From Alkalibacter mobilis (lineage in GTDB: Bacteria > Bacillota > Clostridia > Eubacteriales > Alkalibacteraceae): a DNA stretch of 64,000 nt. The notes below the pieces were generated by a model, which saw only the letters and a program-made list of their open reading frames with translations, did not search any database and was not told the DNA's origin. Numbering within the stretch: the stretch's first letter is position 1; each line of letters begins with the position of its first letter. The position numbers and the translations under genes are program-made. Positions 44,613 to 53,563 of this stretch are shown here, one piece after another. Location of the stretch: positions 1 to 64,000 of the forward strand of contig NZ_JADNRK010000005.1 of the NCBI RefSeq assembly GCF_015594845.1. The letters run 5' to 3'.

Positions 44613-47201
44613 TCACACGTTGTCTTCAACATAAAAATTCAATTCACCATCCACTGCTCCAATCTTAACAGTCATATTTTCAACCAGCGTTCCAGCAATG
44701 ATCATTTTGCCCAGCACTGTTTCTACATTTTTTTGAATAAAACGTTTCACTGGTCTTGCGCCGTATACATTGGAATAGGATTTTTCTGCTATCAGCAGTT
44801 TTGCCTCATCTTCGCATTCCAGCGAAATGTTCCTGTCTTCCAGTCTTTTCCCTACATCTGCAAGTGCCAAGTCGATGATTCTGACTATCTCAGATTTTTT
44901 GAGCGGCTTGAATGTTACTATGTCATCGATCCTATTTAAAAATTCAGGCTTGAAACTACGGTTCATCTCATTCATCACCAGCTTGCGAGCATTCTCCGTT
45001 ATTTCACCGTCATCTCCAATTCCCTCAAGAAGAAAATTGCTTCCAATATTTGAAGTCATTATTACGACCGTATTTTTGAAATTGACAGTTCTTCCCTGAC
45101 TGTCCGTAAGTCTGCCGTCATCCAACAATTGCAAAAGTACGTTGAAAACATCCGGATGAGCCTTCTCTATCTCGTCAAACAAAATTACACTATAGGGTTT
45201 TCTTCTTACACTTTCCGTCAATTGTCCACCCTCTTCATATCCAACATATCCGGGGGGAGCACCAATCAACCTGGAAACGGAATGTTTCTCCATATATTCG
45301 GACATATCGATCCTGATCATGTTGTCCTCATTGTCAAACAAAGCTTCAGCAAGTGATTTAGCCAACTCGGTCTTCCCGACTCCTGTAGGTCCCAGGAATA
45401 TGAAAGAACCAATTGGTTTGTCCAAATCCTTAAGTCCCGAACGCGCCCTTATTACTGCATCGCTTACTGCTTCTACCGCTTCATCCTGACCAATGACCCT
45501 CTCATGAAGAATGTCCGACAGATGCAACAACTTTTCTTTCTCCTGTTCCATAAGCTTGGCGACTGGAACACCTGTCCATCTTGAAACAATTTGGGCGATC
45601 TCTTCGTCTGTAACTTCTTCTTTCAACAATTTTCGCTCCACAGGTTCCTTTGATCTTTCCAATTCTTTGATCAGTTCCGGCAATTTACCATGCTTGAGTT
45701 GAGCCAATTTTTCCAGATCATAATTTCTTTCGGCTTCTTCAATCTGCCGGTTCACATTTTCGATCTCAAGTTTAATATCCTTTTCACCTTTTATGCTTTG
45801 CTTCTCAAGTTCCCATTGTGCCATCATGCCATCGCTTTTCTCTCTTAAAACAGATATTTCTCTCTCTATATTTTCCAGTCTATCCTTGGAAGCTTTGTCG
45901 GTTTCCTTTTTTAATGCCTGCTTTTCTATCTCCAGCTGCATGATTTTTCGGCTGAGTTCATCAAGTTCGGCAGGCATGCTGTCTATTTCAGTCCTGATCA
46001 TTGCCGCCGCTTCATCCATCAAATCTATTGCTTTGTCCGGAAGAAACCTGTCTGTGATATATCTATTTGACAAAACAGCACATGCTATTAGTGCATTGTC
46101 TGTAATTCTGACACCGTGGTGTATTTCAAATTTTTCTTTCAATCCTCTCAATATGGATATGGTGTCTTCGACTGTAGGTTGATCCACCATGACAGGTTGA
46201 AATCTTCTTTCCAGAGCAGCATCTTTCTCGATGTACTGTCTGTATTCATTTAATGTAGTCGCTCCGATACAATGGAGTTCTCCCCTCGCCAGCATGGGTT
46301 TTAGAATATTTCCTGCATCCATTGCTCCCTCGGCTTTTCCCGCCCCCACTATGGTATGTAATTCATCAATGAACAGAATGATCTTGCCCTTTGATTTTTG
46401 AACTTCGTCCAAAACTACTTTGAGTCTTTCTTCAAATTCTCCTCTGAATTTGGCACCGGCTATCAAAGATCCCATGTCAAGGGCAAAAACGGTTTTATCC
46501 TTAAGTCCTTCCGGCACATCACCTTTCAGAATTCTCTGCGCCAAACCCTCTACTACCGCTGTCTTTCCTACTCCAGGCTCCCCGATCAAAACAGGGTTGT
46601 TTTTAGTCCTTCTAGATAAAATCCTTACAACCCTTCTTATTTCCGAGTCTCTTCCGATAACAGGATCCAACCTTCCCTGTCTAGCCGAATCAACAAGATC
46701 TCTGCCAAAACGCTGTAAAGCCTCGTAAGTGTCTTCCAGATTTTGCGAAACCACCCTCTGGCCGCTTCTAACTTTACTCAGTGCCTCCATAAATTTTTCT
46801 ACGGTAATTCCATGATTTTTAAAAACTCTGTCCGCTGCTGATTTCTTTTCTTTGAGCAGGGCTATGTACAGATGTTCTACGCTTGTATACTCGTCTTTAA
46901 ATCTTGCGGCTTCATCGGATGAGACCACCAATACCTGATTAAGCCTTCTTGACAAATAACTGTTTCCTGCATCTCCGTATACTTTGGGATTTTTTTCGAG
47001 TATGTCTTCCAGGTCTTTTATATAGAGAGCGACATCAACGCCCATATATCCCAATAACTTTGGTATCAATCCGTCTTCCTGCTTGGAAAGGCTGTAGTTC
47101 AAGTGTTCGGGTTCAATTTCCTGGTTATTGAATCTAATGGCGTATTCCTGTGACAAAGCGATGGCTTGTTGAGCCTTTTGAGTAAATTTTTCATAATTCA
47201 T
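44613..47201 (-). CDS. clpB: Disaggregase ClpB
   Basis: An 862-residue Hsp100 chaperone. N-domain (1-145), first AAA+ domain with [13 protein letters not shown] (about 205), the inserted coiled-coil middle domain (about 400-520), second AAA+ domain with [15 protein letters not shown] (about 605), and C-terminal small domain. It resolves aggregates with DnaK and DnaJ; no IGL/F ClpP-loop was seen. ATG 47201 follows GGAGGAATC. Three nt or so separate it from the dnaJ-like gene, so they form a unit. Confidence 0.95.
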   Translation of the reverse strand: MNYEKFTQKAQQAIALSQEYAIRFNNQEIEPEHLNYSLSKQEDGLIPKLLGYMGVDVALYIKDLEDILEKNPKVYGDAGNSYLSRRLNQVLVVSSDEAARFKDEYTSVEHLYIALLKEKKSAADRVFKNHGITVEKFMEALSKVRSGQRVVSQNLEDTYEALQRFGRDLVDSARQGRLDPVIGRDSEIRRVVRILSRRTKNNPVLIGEPGVGKTAVVEGLAQRILKGDVPEGLKDKTVFALDMGSLIAGAKFRGEFEERLKVVLDEVQKSKGKIILFIDELHTIVGAGKAEGAMDAGNILKPMLARGELHCIGATTLNEYRQYIEKDAALERRFQPVMVDQPTVEDTISILRGLKEKFEIHHGVRITDNALIACAVLSNRYITDRFLPDKAIDLMDEAAAMIRTEIDSMPAELDELSRKIMQLEIEKQALKKETDKASKDRLENIEREISVLREKSDGMMAQWELEKQSIKGEKDIKLEIENVNRQIEEAERNYDLEKLAQLKHGKLPELIKELERSKEPVERKLLKEEVTDEEIAQIVSRWTGVPVAKLMEQEKEKLLHLSDILHERVIGQDEAVEAVSDAVIRARSGLKDLDKPIGSFIFLGPTGVGKTELAKSLAEALFDNEDNMIRIDMSEYMEKHSVSRLIGAPPGYVGYEEGGQLTESVRRKPYSVILFDEIEKAHPDVFNVLLQLLDDGRLTDSQGRTVNFKNTVVIMTSNIGSNFLLEGIGDDGEITENARKLVMNEMNRSFKPEFLNRIDDIVTFKPLKKSEIVRIIDLALADVGKRLEDRNISLECEDEAKLLIAEKSYSNVYGARPVKRFIQKNVETVLGKMIIAGTLVENMTVKIGAVDGELNFYVEDNV

Positions 47202-47218
47202 CACTGATTCCTCCTTTG

Positions 47219-48160
47219 TCAATTTTGATAGTTGTTTTTCAATTCTTCGTATAATTCCTTAATTTTTGGAGTTATATTTACAGGATTTACTATCCTCATC
47301 TTTATATACAGATCACCCCGGTTTCCCTTTCTGTCCGTGTATCCCTTGCCCGTGAGCCTGATGCTCTTGTCCGTTTGAATTCCGGCAGGAATTTTTACCG
47401 ATAATCTCTCTCCAAATATTTCGACTTCTTTTTTTATACCAAACAGCGCTTCCCAAGGCAACAGATCTATCTTCTTATAGAGATCGAGTCCTGCAAGTTC
47501 TATGTCTCTATCTTGCTTGATATTGACCTTCAGATAAAGATCTCCATTTTTTCCACCGTTTCTGCCCACTCCGCCTTGACCCGTCAAGCGAATTTTTTCT
47601 TCGTTTTTTATCCCCTTTGGAATTTTTATATTAAGACTCAGCTTTTTTCCATTTTTATCGAAAGTTACTTTTTTTGTCCCTCCATGAAACGCTTCATTCA
47701 AATCAATCGATATCTCAGTTTCAAGGTCGTTACCGCGAATTCCCTGACTGTATGCCCTTTGACTTCTTCTTCCGCCGAAAAGATTTTCCACATCAAAGTC
47801 ATCACCCATTCCCCCACCGAAAAAAGCGTTGAAGAAATCACTGAATCCTCCATCCGAACCTGTAGAAGTGTAGGTATAAGTTCCGCCTCTTCTATCAAAA
47901 CCGAATTGGGACGGATCAAAATCCGAACCATTAGCGAACTGCTGGGAACTTCCGAATGCATCGTATTTCTCTCTCTTTTCCTTGTCACCCAAGACTTCGT
48001 ATGCTTCGTTTATATCTTTGAATTTTTCTTCACTTTTTTTGTCTCCCGGGTTGGTGTCAGGATGGTATTTTTTTGCAAGTTTTCTGTATGCTCTTTTAAT
48101 CTCTTCGGATGTTGAATCTTTTTTCACTCCCAGAATTTCGTAATAATCCTTATATTTCAT
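47219..48160 (-). CDS. DnaJ-like co-chaperone without zinc domain (CbpA type)
   Basis: A 313-residue type-B J protein: J-domain (1-67) with HPD at 33-35, G/F-rich linker (about 70-125), and two C-terminal substrate domains; no CxxCxGxG repeats. It lies directly before clpB, so it probably feeds the ClpB-DnaK disaggregation system. ATG 48160 follows AAAGGAG. Confidence 0.9.
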   Translation of the reverse strand: MKYKDYYEILGVKKDSTSEEIKRAYRKLAKKYHPDTNPGDKKSEEKFKDINEAYEVLGDKEKREKYDAFGSSQQFANGSDFDPSQFGFDRRGGTYTYTSTGSDGGFSDFFNAFFGGGMGDDFDVENLFGGRRSQRAYSQGIRGNDLETEISIDLNEAFHGGTKKVTFDKNGKKLSLNIKIPKGIKNEEKIRLTGQGGVGRNGGKNGDLYLKVNIKQDRDIELAGLDLYKKIDLLPWEALFGIKKEVEIFGERLSVKIPAGIQTDKSIRLTGKGYTDRKGNRGDLYIKMRIVNPVNITPKIKELYEELKNNYQN

Positions 48161-48185
48161 TTGGAACTCCTTTCCGATACACAAA

Positions 48186-48209
48186 AATCAGGCATCGTAT
48201 CACCTGATT
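48186..48209 (-). terminator. Hairpin before the dnaJ-like gene
   Basis: AATCAGG/CCTGATT with a 10-nt loop and TTTTTG following on the minus strand. It lies between the CNNM gene and dnaJ. It may end the upstream transcript; a TATAAT at about 48.24 kb, with only a poor -35, would make it a leader attenuator instead. No CIRCE operator is present. Confidence 0.5.
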
Positions 48210-48291
48210 ATGTTGTAAAATCTATGTCGTTTTTACCTTACATTATAAATACCCTGTGGATAAGTCATTAAACTACAACTCCAGTGAGTTT

Positions 48292-49614
48292 TTATTCATT
48301 CTCTTCATTTTCGCTTTCCAAGGTCTCTGGTTTTTCTATTTCGACTTCTACAATGCGCTTGCGCTCAACTTTTTTTATCCTGTATATTACTCCATCTCTT
48401 TTTATCTCGAACACCTCTCCATTTCGAGGTATTTTCCCCAAGACACCTATCAAATAACCGCTAAGCGTATCGTAATCCTTGGAAGGAAGGTCTATCTGCA
48501 TTATATATGCCACTTTATCCAAATCTATTCCTCCATTAAAATAATGGATGTTATCAGAAATTTTTTGATATTCAAATTCCATTTCGTCATACTCGTCAAA
48601 AATATTTCCAACGATTTCCTCGATCAGATCCTCTATCGTTACAATACCCGCCGTTCCGCCATATTCATCAATCACAACAACCATGTGCACTTTGCCCCTT
48701 TGCATCTCTCTGAATAGTTCATCCAATGGTTTTGATTCTGGAACAAACACAGGTTTTTTCATTAATTTTGTCAGCTCGAAGTCGCCTTCCTCATCATGGA
48801 TCAAACCCAGGATATCCTTAATATGGAGTATCCCCACTATATGGTCTATAACCTCATCATAGACAGGCATCCTTGTATATTTCCTGTCTGCAAAAATCTT
48901 GAATATCTCTCTTTTATCTGTTGCTAGATCAAATGCAACAATTTCAGTTCTGTGGGTCATGATATCCGATGCAACCTTGTCGTTGAATTCAAATATATTG
49001 TTTATGAGCTCCTTCTCGATGCCCATGATCGCACCTTTTTCTTCGCCGACGTCGATCATCATCCTGATTTCTTCTTCCGTCAATTCTTCCTCCCCGTCAT
49101 TGGGATTTGAACCGGTAAGTCTGATGAAAAAATTTGTTGAACTATTCAAAAATGTTACAATCGGGGCAGTCAACTTAGAAATCAAAGTTAGCGGTCCAAC
49201 GGCAATATTTGAAATTTTTTCAGCATGTTGCATGGCAAGGCGCTTTGGTACCAACTCACCCAATACCAAGGTAAAGTATGAAAGAATCAAAGTAATGATT
49301 ACTACGGCGATTCCTCCAAGCAGACTCTGAGGCAAGGGCACTCCTATTTTTATTGCAAACTTGGCCAAATCATCTGCAAAACTTTGTGATGCTGAGGCAC
49401 TTGCCAAAAACCCGGCCAATGTGATCCCTACCTGTATGGTGGCTAAAAATCTACCGGGCTCGCTCAACAGGTCAAGCAATTTTTTCGACTTTTTGTCACC
49501 TTCACCAGCTTGAGTTTTGATCTTGTTGTCGTTAAGTGTGATCAATGCGATTTCTGAAGCAGCAAAAAAAGCATTTACTCCTATAAGTGCAAAAAGCAGT
49601 AATATATTAAACAT
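48292..49614 (-). CDS. CNNM/CorC-HlyC family transporter
   Basis: A 440-residue membrane protein: DUF21/CNNM domain with about four membrane segments (1-190), a pair of CBS domains (about 205-325), and a CorC/HlyC C-terminal domain (about 340-420). Relatives are linked to magnesium or sodium efflux and resistance. Hemolysin in older names is misleading. ATG 49614 follows GAGGTG. Confidence 0.9.
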   Translation of the reverse strand: MFNILLLFALIGVNAFFAASEIALITLNDNKIKTQAGEGDKKSKKLLDLLSEPGRFLATIQVGITLAGFLASASASQSFADDLAKFAIKIGVPLPQSLLGGIAVVIITLILSYFTLVLGELVPKRLAMQHAEKISNIAVGPLTLISKLTAPIVTFLNSSTNFFIRLTGSNPNDGEEELTEEEIRMMIDVGEEKGAIMGIEKELINNIFEFNDKVASDIMTHRTEIVAFDLATDKREIFKIFADRKYTRMPVYDEVIDHIVGILHIKDILGLIHDEEGDFELTKLMKKPVFVPESKPLDELFREMQRGKVHMVVVIDEYGGTAGIVTIEDLIEEIVGNIFDEYDEMEFEYQKISDNIHYFNGGIDLDKVAYIMQIDLPSKDYDTLSGYLIGVLGKIPRNGEVFEIKRDGVIYRIKKVERKRIVEVEIEKPETLESENEENE

Positions 49615-49702
49615 GGCGCACCTCACATATCGGAATTCTAGTTATCTTTACTTTAACTATAATCGAAACTTGCTTATCAATCAAGTGGTTCAATTCAATA
49701 AA

Positions 49703-49724
49703 GGCGAGCTCTTAAGAGCCCGCC
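49703..49724 (-). terminator. Terminator of trxA-trxB
   Basis: GGCGGGCTC / GAGCTCGCC stem with a TTAA loop and TTTATT after it on the minus strand, 6 nt past the trxB stop. Confidence 0.8.
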
Positions 49725-49730
49725 AATCAA

Positions 49731-50591
49731 TTACTGCATATTATCTATAAAGGATACTGCGTTAAGAGCGGCTACCTGGCCTTCCCCTGCGGCTTTCAGG
49801 TATTGATACGGTTTTCCGGTACAATCACCAGCCGCATACAATCCCTCAATGTTAGTTTCCATTTTTCTGTTTACTACAAAATGATTATCCTCGATCTGGA
49901 CTCCAGGAACCAACTGATCAAGTTCTACGCTGTCTTTTAGTATGAATATGCCATCTGCATCTATGTGGTCGTTGTGTAAAACCAGTCTCTCGGCCTTTTC
50001 ATTGCCTTCGATTCTCAGCGGTCTTCCCAATACTACATTTACACCATCTTTGATTTTTTCCGGCTGTCCATATAAAGGTATGTAAACTACCTCGCTGGCA
50101 ACATCCAGCATGAAATTTGCTTCTTCTTCTGCATGAACATCATACCCTACTATCGCAACTTTTTTATTCTTGTATATAGGTGCATCGCATGTTGCACAGT
50201 ATCCTACACCTTTACCCAGATATTCATTTTCGCCCTCAAGACTCTTTTTGTTGCTCACTCCCGAGGCCACAATCACTGAAGTTGCTTCATAACTGTTGTC
50301 TTTAGTAGTTATGGCAAAATATTTTCCAAGAGCATAAACTGCGTCTACTTTTTCTTCCGTTATTTCAACTTGCATTTTTTCAAGGTGCTGAGAAAATACA
50401 TCTTTCAGTTCATTTCCCGTGATACCATGAAAACCAAGGTAATTATCGACTCTTGGAGCCTTTTGAACCTTTTCGCTTAAATTTCTGCTGCCAAAAACCT
50501 TGACTTTCTTGTTTCTTATGACACCGTTAATGGCAGCCGATATTCCTGCAGGTCCGCTTCCTATTACGATCAGGTCATATCTATCACTCAT
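49731..50591 (-). CDS. trxB: Thioredoxin reductase, probably ferredoxin-dependent (FFTR-like)
   Basis: A 286-residue flavoprotein with FAD motif IGSGPAGISAA (residues 10-20), redox motif CATC (C132-C135), and C-terminal GLYAAGDCTGKPYQYLKAAG. The NADPH-binding motifs of standard TrxB are replaced: GYDVHA (149-154) stands where GGGxSA is expected, and YIPLYGQPEKI where HRRxxxR is expected. This is the pattern described for the ferredoxin-dependent flavin thioredoxin reductase of Clostridium acetobutylicum. The length, about 30 short of standard TrxB, also fits. Electron donor is inference. It reduces the thioredoxin encoded just upstream. Confidence 0.85.
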   Translation of the reverse strand: MSDRYDLIVIGSGPAGISAAINGVIRNKKVKVFGSRNLSEKVQKAPRVDNYLGFHGITGNELKDVFSQHLEKMQVEITEEKVDAVYALGKYFAITTKDNSYEATSVIVASGVSNKKSLEGENEYLGKGVGYCATCDAPIYKNKKVAIVGYDVHAEEEANFMLDVASEVVYIPLYGQPEKIKDGVNVVLGRPLRIEGNEKAERLVLHNDHIDADGIFILKDSVELDQLVPGVQIEDNHFVVNRKMETNIEGLYAAGDCTGKPYQYLKAAGEGQVAALNAVSFIDNMQ

Positions 50592-50603
50592 ATAAATCTC
50601 CTC

Positions 50604-50918
50604 TTAAAGGTGCTTGTCTATCATTTTTTCAAAATCGTTTTTGGGTCTGAATCCTACAACTGCATCTTTAGGTTGACCTTCCTTGAATAAAACGATTGTT
50701 GGTATGCTTGTGATTCTCAAAGCTTCAGATATTTCTGGATTTTCATCCACATTTACCTTAACCACTTTTATTTTACCATCATATTGTTGATCCAGTTCTT
50801 CCATTACCGGAGTAACCATTTTACATGGCCCGCACCATGGTGCCCAAAAATCAACCAATACCGGTTGTTCGCTATTCATTACCTCTTCTACAAATGTTGC
50901 ATCCATTACTTCTTTCAT
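50604..50918 (-). CDS. trxA: Thioredoxin
   Basis: A 104-residue thioredoxin with the active site WCGPC (W28-C32) and cis-proline loop SIPTIVLF. GGAGG precedes the ATG. It is the first gene of a two-gene unit with trxB, 12 nt apart, behind a promoter that carries a CsoR-like operator. Confidence 0.95.
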   Translation of the reverse strand: MKEVMDATFVEEVMNSEQPVLVDFWAPWCGPCKMVTPVMEELDQQYDGKIKVVKVNVDENPEISEALRITSIPTIVLFKEGQPKDAVVGFRPKNDFEKMIDKHL

Positions 50919-50966
50919 ATTAAACCTCCATATTTTTAGTTAAGTTATTTTTTTATCACTACAGTC

Positions 50967-50995
50967 ATTATATACCCCCCATGGGTATATGTAAA
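50967..50995 (-). promoter_or_regulatory. trxAB promoter with CsoR/CstR-like operator
   Basis: Minus-strand TTTACA (50990-50995), 17-nt spacer, TATAAT (50967-50972). The spacer is filled by a perfect inverted repeat ATATACCC-N5-GGGTATAT (50970-50990). This TACCC...GGGTA form is typical of CsoR-family operators, including persulfide-sensing CstR. No CsoR-family gene is in the window. Confidence 0.75.
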
Positions 50996-51089
50996 GGGTA
51001 AATCATGTTTTTTTGTGTATTTTTTTAATAAACCGATTTCCTTCTGGAATGAGAAAAATTCATATTTTCTATGGCTGCGCACTCGCGAC

Positions 51090-51140
51090 CTCCGATGGGT
51101 TACGTATCGGAGAGATAATCCGTTTTGTTTATGATATAAT
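51090..51140 (+). promoter_or_regulatory. Promoter and inverted repeat before the UbiA-family gene
   Basis: An extended -10 (TGATATAAT, 51132-51140) lies about 26 nt before the start codon without a good -35. Upstream is a perfect 7-bp inverted repeat CTCCGAT-N9-ATCGGAG (51090-51112), placed where an activator or repressor could act. Confidence 0.5.
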
Positions 51141-51166
51141 GGTCAAGTTCGGAGAGGAGACTATTT

Positions 51167-52123
51167 ATGAAAATAATACAATTCTTGAAACTGGCTGAAA
51201 TTCAAACCAAAGTAGCCAGCATGACGCCCTTATTCGTTGCAACTTTCTATACCTTGTATTACTACGAAATTTTTGATCTCAAAAATTTTGTTCTAATATT
51301 CGTATCGCTGTTATGCTTCGACATGGCCACGACCGTCCTGAACAATTACTACGATTATGTAAAAGCATTAAAGACGGAAGGATATGGCTATGAAGATCAC
51401 AATGCCATAGTCAAATACAACCTGAGTGCTTCCACAGTTCGCAAGACTCTTTTAGTTTTGCTGGTTACGGCAATATCTACCGGCATGGCATTGTTCATTA
51501 ATACCCATCCGTTGACCCTTCTAATCGGTTGTGGGGCGTTTTTAGTGGGAATTTTTTATTCCTTTGGTCCAGTCCCGATTTCCAGGACACCTTTGGGAGA
51601 AATTTTTTCAGGGTTTGTTATGGGCTTTTTCATAACATTTTTAGGCGTGTTCATCCATATCCACGAATTCGACCCAGTATCATTCGGTTTTGACACGCGG
51701 TTTTTGACAATGAACCTTGATATGGATTTCCTTGCAAGAATAATCATCGTTAGCTGGCCATCCATAATCGGCATAGGCAACATCATGCTGGCCAACAACA
51801 TATGCGACATTGAGGAAGATATCGAAAATAAAAGGTACACGTTGCCCATCTACATCGGAAAGAAAAAAGCTCTTTGGATTTTTGAGAACAGCTATTACAC
51901 TGCATACGTTGCCGTATTAATGGGTGTTTTCTCCGAGACACTTCCCTTATTGTCTCTGTTGATGTTTCCAACCATTAAATTACTGAGAAAAAATATTGCT
52001 GCTTTCAAAAAGCTCCAAACCAAGAAAGATACTTTTTCACTGTCCATCAAAAATTTTCTGCTGCTGGACGGTTCACTTTTATTGACACTTTTGGTCTCGT
52101 TGATACTTGACAAATTCATTTGA
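51167..52123 (+). CDS. UbiA-family prenyltransferase (MenA-like)
   Basis: A 318-residue membrane protein with about eight segments. The two aspartate-rich motifs are seen: NNYYD (59-63) and NNICDIEEDIENKR (about 205-218). Closest in style to 1,4-dihydroxy-2-naphthoate prenyltransferase MenA, but no other quinone gene is near and the substrate is unknown. GGAGAGGAG precedes the ATG. Confidence 0.85.
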   Translation: MKIIQFLKLAEIQTKVASMTPLFVATFYTLYYYEIFDLKNFVLIFVSLLCFDMATTVLNNYYDYVKALKTEGYGYEDHNAIVKYNLSASTVRKTLLVLLVTAISTGMALFINTHPLTLLIGCGAFLVGIFYSFGPVPISRTPLGEIFSGFVMGFFITFLGVFIHIHEFDPVSFGFDTRFLTMNLDMDFLARIIIVSWPSIIGIGNIMLANNICDIEEDIENKRYTLPIYIGKKKALWIFENSYYTAYVAVLMGVFSETLPLLSLLMFPTIKLLRKNIAAFKKLQTKKDTFSLSIKNFLLLDGSLLLTLLVSLILDKFI

Positions 52124-52125
52124 AA

Positions 52126-52234
52126 CAAAAAATGATGAGACTTTAAGATCCTTCTCATTGTAAAGGTTGCATATAATCGGGAGAGAATAATACAACTTGA
52201 TTTTGCAACAGAAGGATCTTATAAATCTCATCAT
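52126..52234 (-). terminator. Long imperfect inverted repeat downstream of fprA
   Basis: Three nested arms pair: ATGATGAGA (52132-52140) with TCTCATCAT (52226-52234), AAGATCCTTCT (52145-52155) with AGAAGGATCTT (52210-52220), and GTTGCA (52166-52171) with TGCAAC (52204-52209). On the minus strand TTTTTTG follows directly, so it can act as terminator for fprA. Size and bulges are unusual for a plain terminator; a structured RNA or a miniature repeat are alternatives. Confidence 0.6.
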
Positions 52235-52346
52235 AACTAACCTGTCAACTTAATATTTGTTGCCACTTCAATTACATTATACCTTAAGACCTTTGCATAA
52301 TCTAGATTTTTTTGGTTGTGCAAAATTTCATAAATCTACATAAGCA

Positions 52347-53543
52347 TTATTGCTCGTTGGCAATATTTGCGAATGCTTCACCAAATTTTCTCGCATTTTC
52401 CAGTGCTTCCTCGTCTGGATTCCACAAAGCTTTGGTTTCTTCAACAGGCATCTTAAATCCTGATTTTTCCAGTTTTTCAGCTATCACCTTAACGGATTCC
52501 CCACTCCAACCGTATGTCCCAAAAGCTCCACCTATTTTGCCGGTCATTTTTAATCCTTCGATCATTTCCAAAATACCTGCTGTTGCATAAGTGATGCCTT
52601 TGTTGATTGTCGGTGAACCCACCAATACAGCTTTTGACCTGAATACTTCGGCGATGACATCGTTTTTGTCGGTTTTAGACAAATTATAGAGTTTTACAGT
52701 AGTATCCTCATCAGTGCCGGTAATTCCATCTGCTATTGCTTCAGCAAATCTTCTTGTCCCCTCCCACATGGTATCATACAAAATGGTGATCTGATCTTCC
52801 TTGTAATTGTCAGACCATTCCAAATATTTTTCTACGATTTGAACCGGATCGTCTCTCCAAATAACTCCATGGCTGGTACACAAGTAGTCCAGAGGCAAAT
52901 TCATTGCCAGGATCTCTTTGATTTTCGCAGATACAAGTTTATTGAAAGGAGTCAGAATATTGGCATAATACTTGAATGCCTCTTCAAAAAGTTCTGTTTG
53001 ATCTACCTTGTCGTTGAATAATTTTTCTGATGCGTAATGCTGACCGAATGCATCAGTACAAAATAAGATATTGTCTCCGGACATGTAAGTAAACATGGTG
53101 TCCGGCCAATGGAGCATCTTTGCTTCTACAAAAGTCAAGGTTTCAGACCCTATATCCAAAGTATCACCAGTCTTCACAGTCACAAAGTTCCAATCTTTAT
53201 GGTACAGGCCTTTCAAGCTCTTTTTACCATTTACACTACAGTAAATCGGTGTCTCGGGAATCTGTTCCATAAGTTCAACCAAACTTCCGCTGTGATCGCT
53301 CTCTCCATGGTTGATGACAATGCAATCAATGTCATTCAAATCGATTTCCTTTTTAAGATTTGATACGAATTCCTTGTCATATGGTCCCCATGCCGTATCT
53401 ATCAGTATATTTTTTTCATCTCTGATCAGATAAGAATTATAAGATGTCCCTCTGTGAGTCGAAAGTTCGTCACCATGGAATCTTCGCAACTCCCAGTCTA
53501 TTTTGCCTACCCATGTAACCTTGTCCGTTATTCTTCTTCCCAT
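52347..53543 (-). CDS. Flavodiiron protein FprA
   Basis: A 398-residue A-type flavodiiron protein that reduces O2 or NO to protect anaerobes. The beta-lactamase-like domain has the diiron ligands H79-G-E81-S-D83-H84 (NHGESDHSG), a histidine in LHWPDTM, an aspartate in TDAFGQHY and a histidine in CTSHGVIW. The C-terminal flavodoxin domain begins ILYDTMWEGTRRFAEAIADG. ATG 53543 follows GGGAGGAG; the start overlaps nothing. Confidence 0.95.
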   Translation of the reverse strand: MGRRITDKVTWVGKIDWELRRFHGDELSTHRGTSYNSYLIRDEKNILIDTAWGPYDKEFVSNLKKEIDLNDIDCIVINHGESDHSGSLVELMEQIPETPIYCSVNGKKSLKGLYHKDWNFVTVKTGDTLDIGSETLTFVEAKMLHWPDTMFTYMSGDNILFCTDAFGQHYASEKLFNDKVDQTELFEEAFKYYANILTPFNKLVSAKIKEILAMNLPLDYLCTSHGVIWRDDPVQIVEKYLEWSDNYKEDQITILYDTMWEGTRRFAEAIADGITGTDEDTTVKLYNLSKTDKNDVIAEVFRSKAVLVGSPTINKGITYATAGILEMIEGLKMTGKIGGAFGTYGWSGESVKVIAEKLEKSGFKMPVEETKALWNPDEEALENARKFGEAFANIANEQ

Positions 53544-53563
53544 ATTAATCTCCTCCCAATAGA

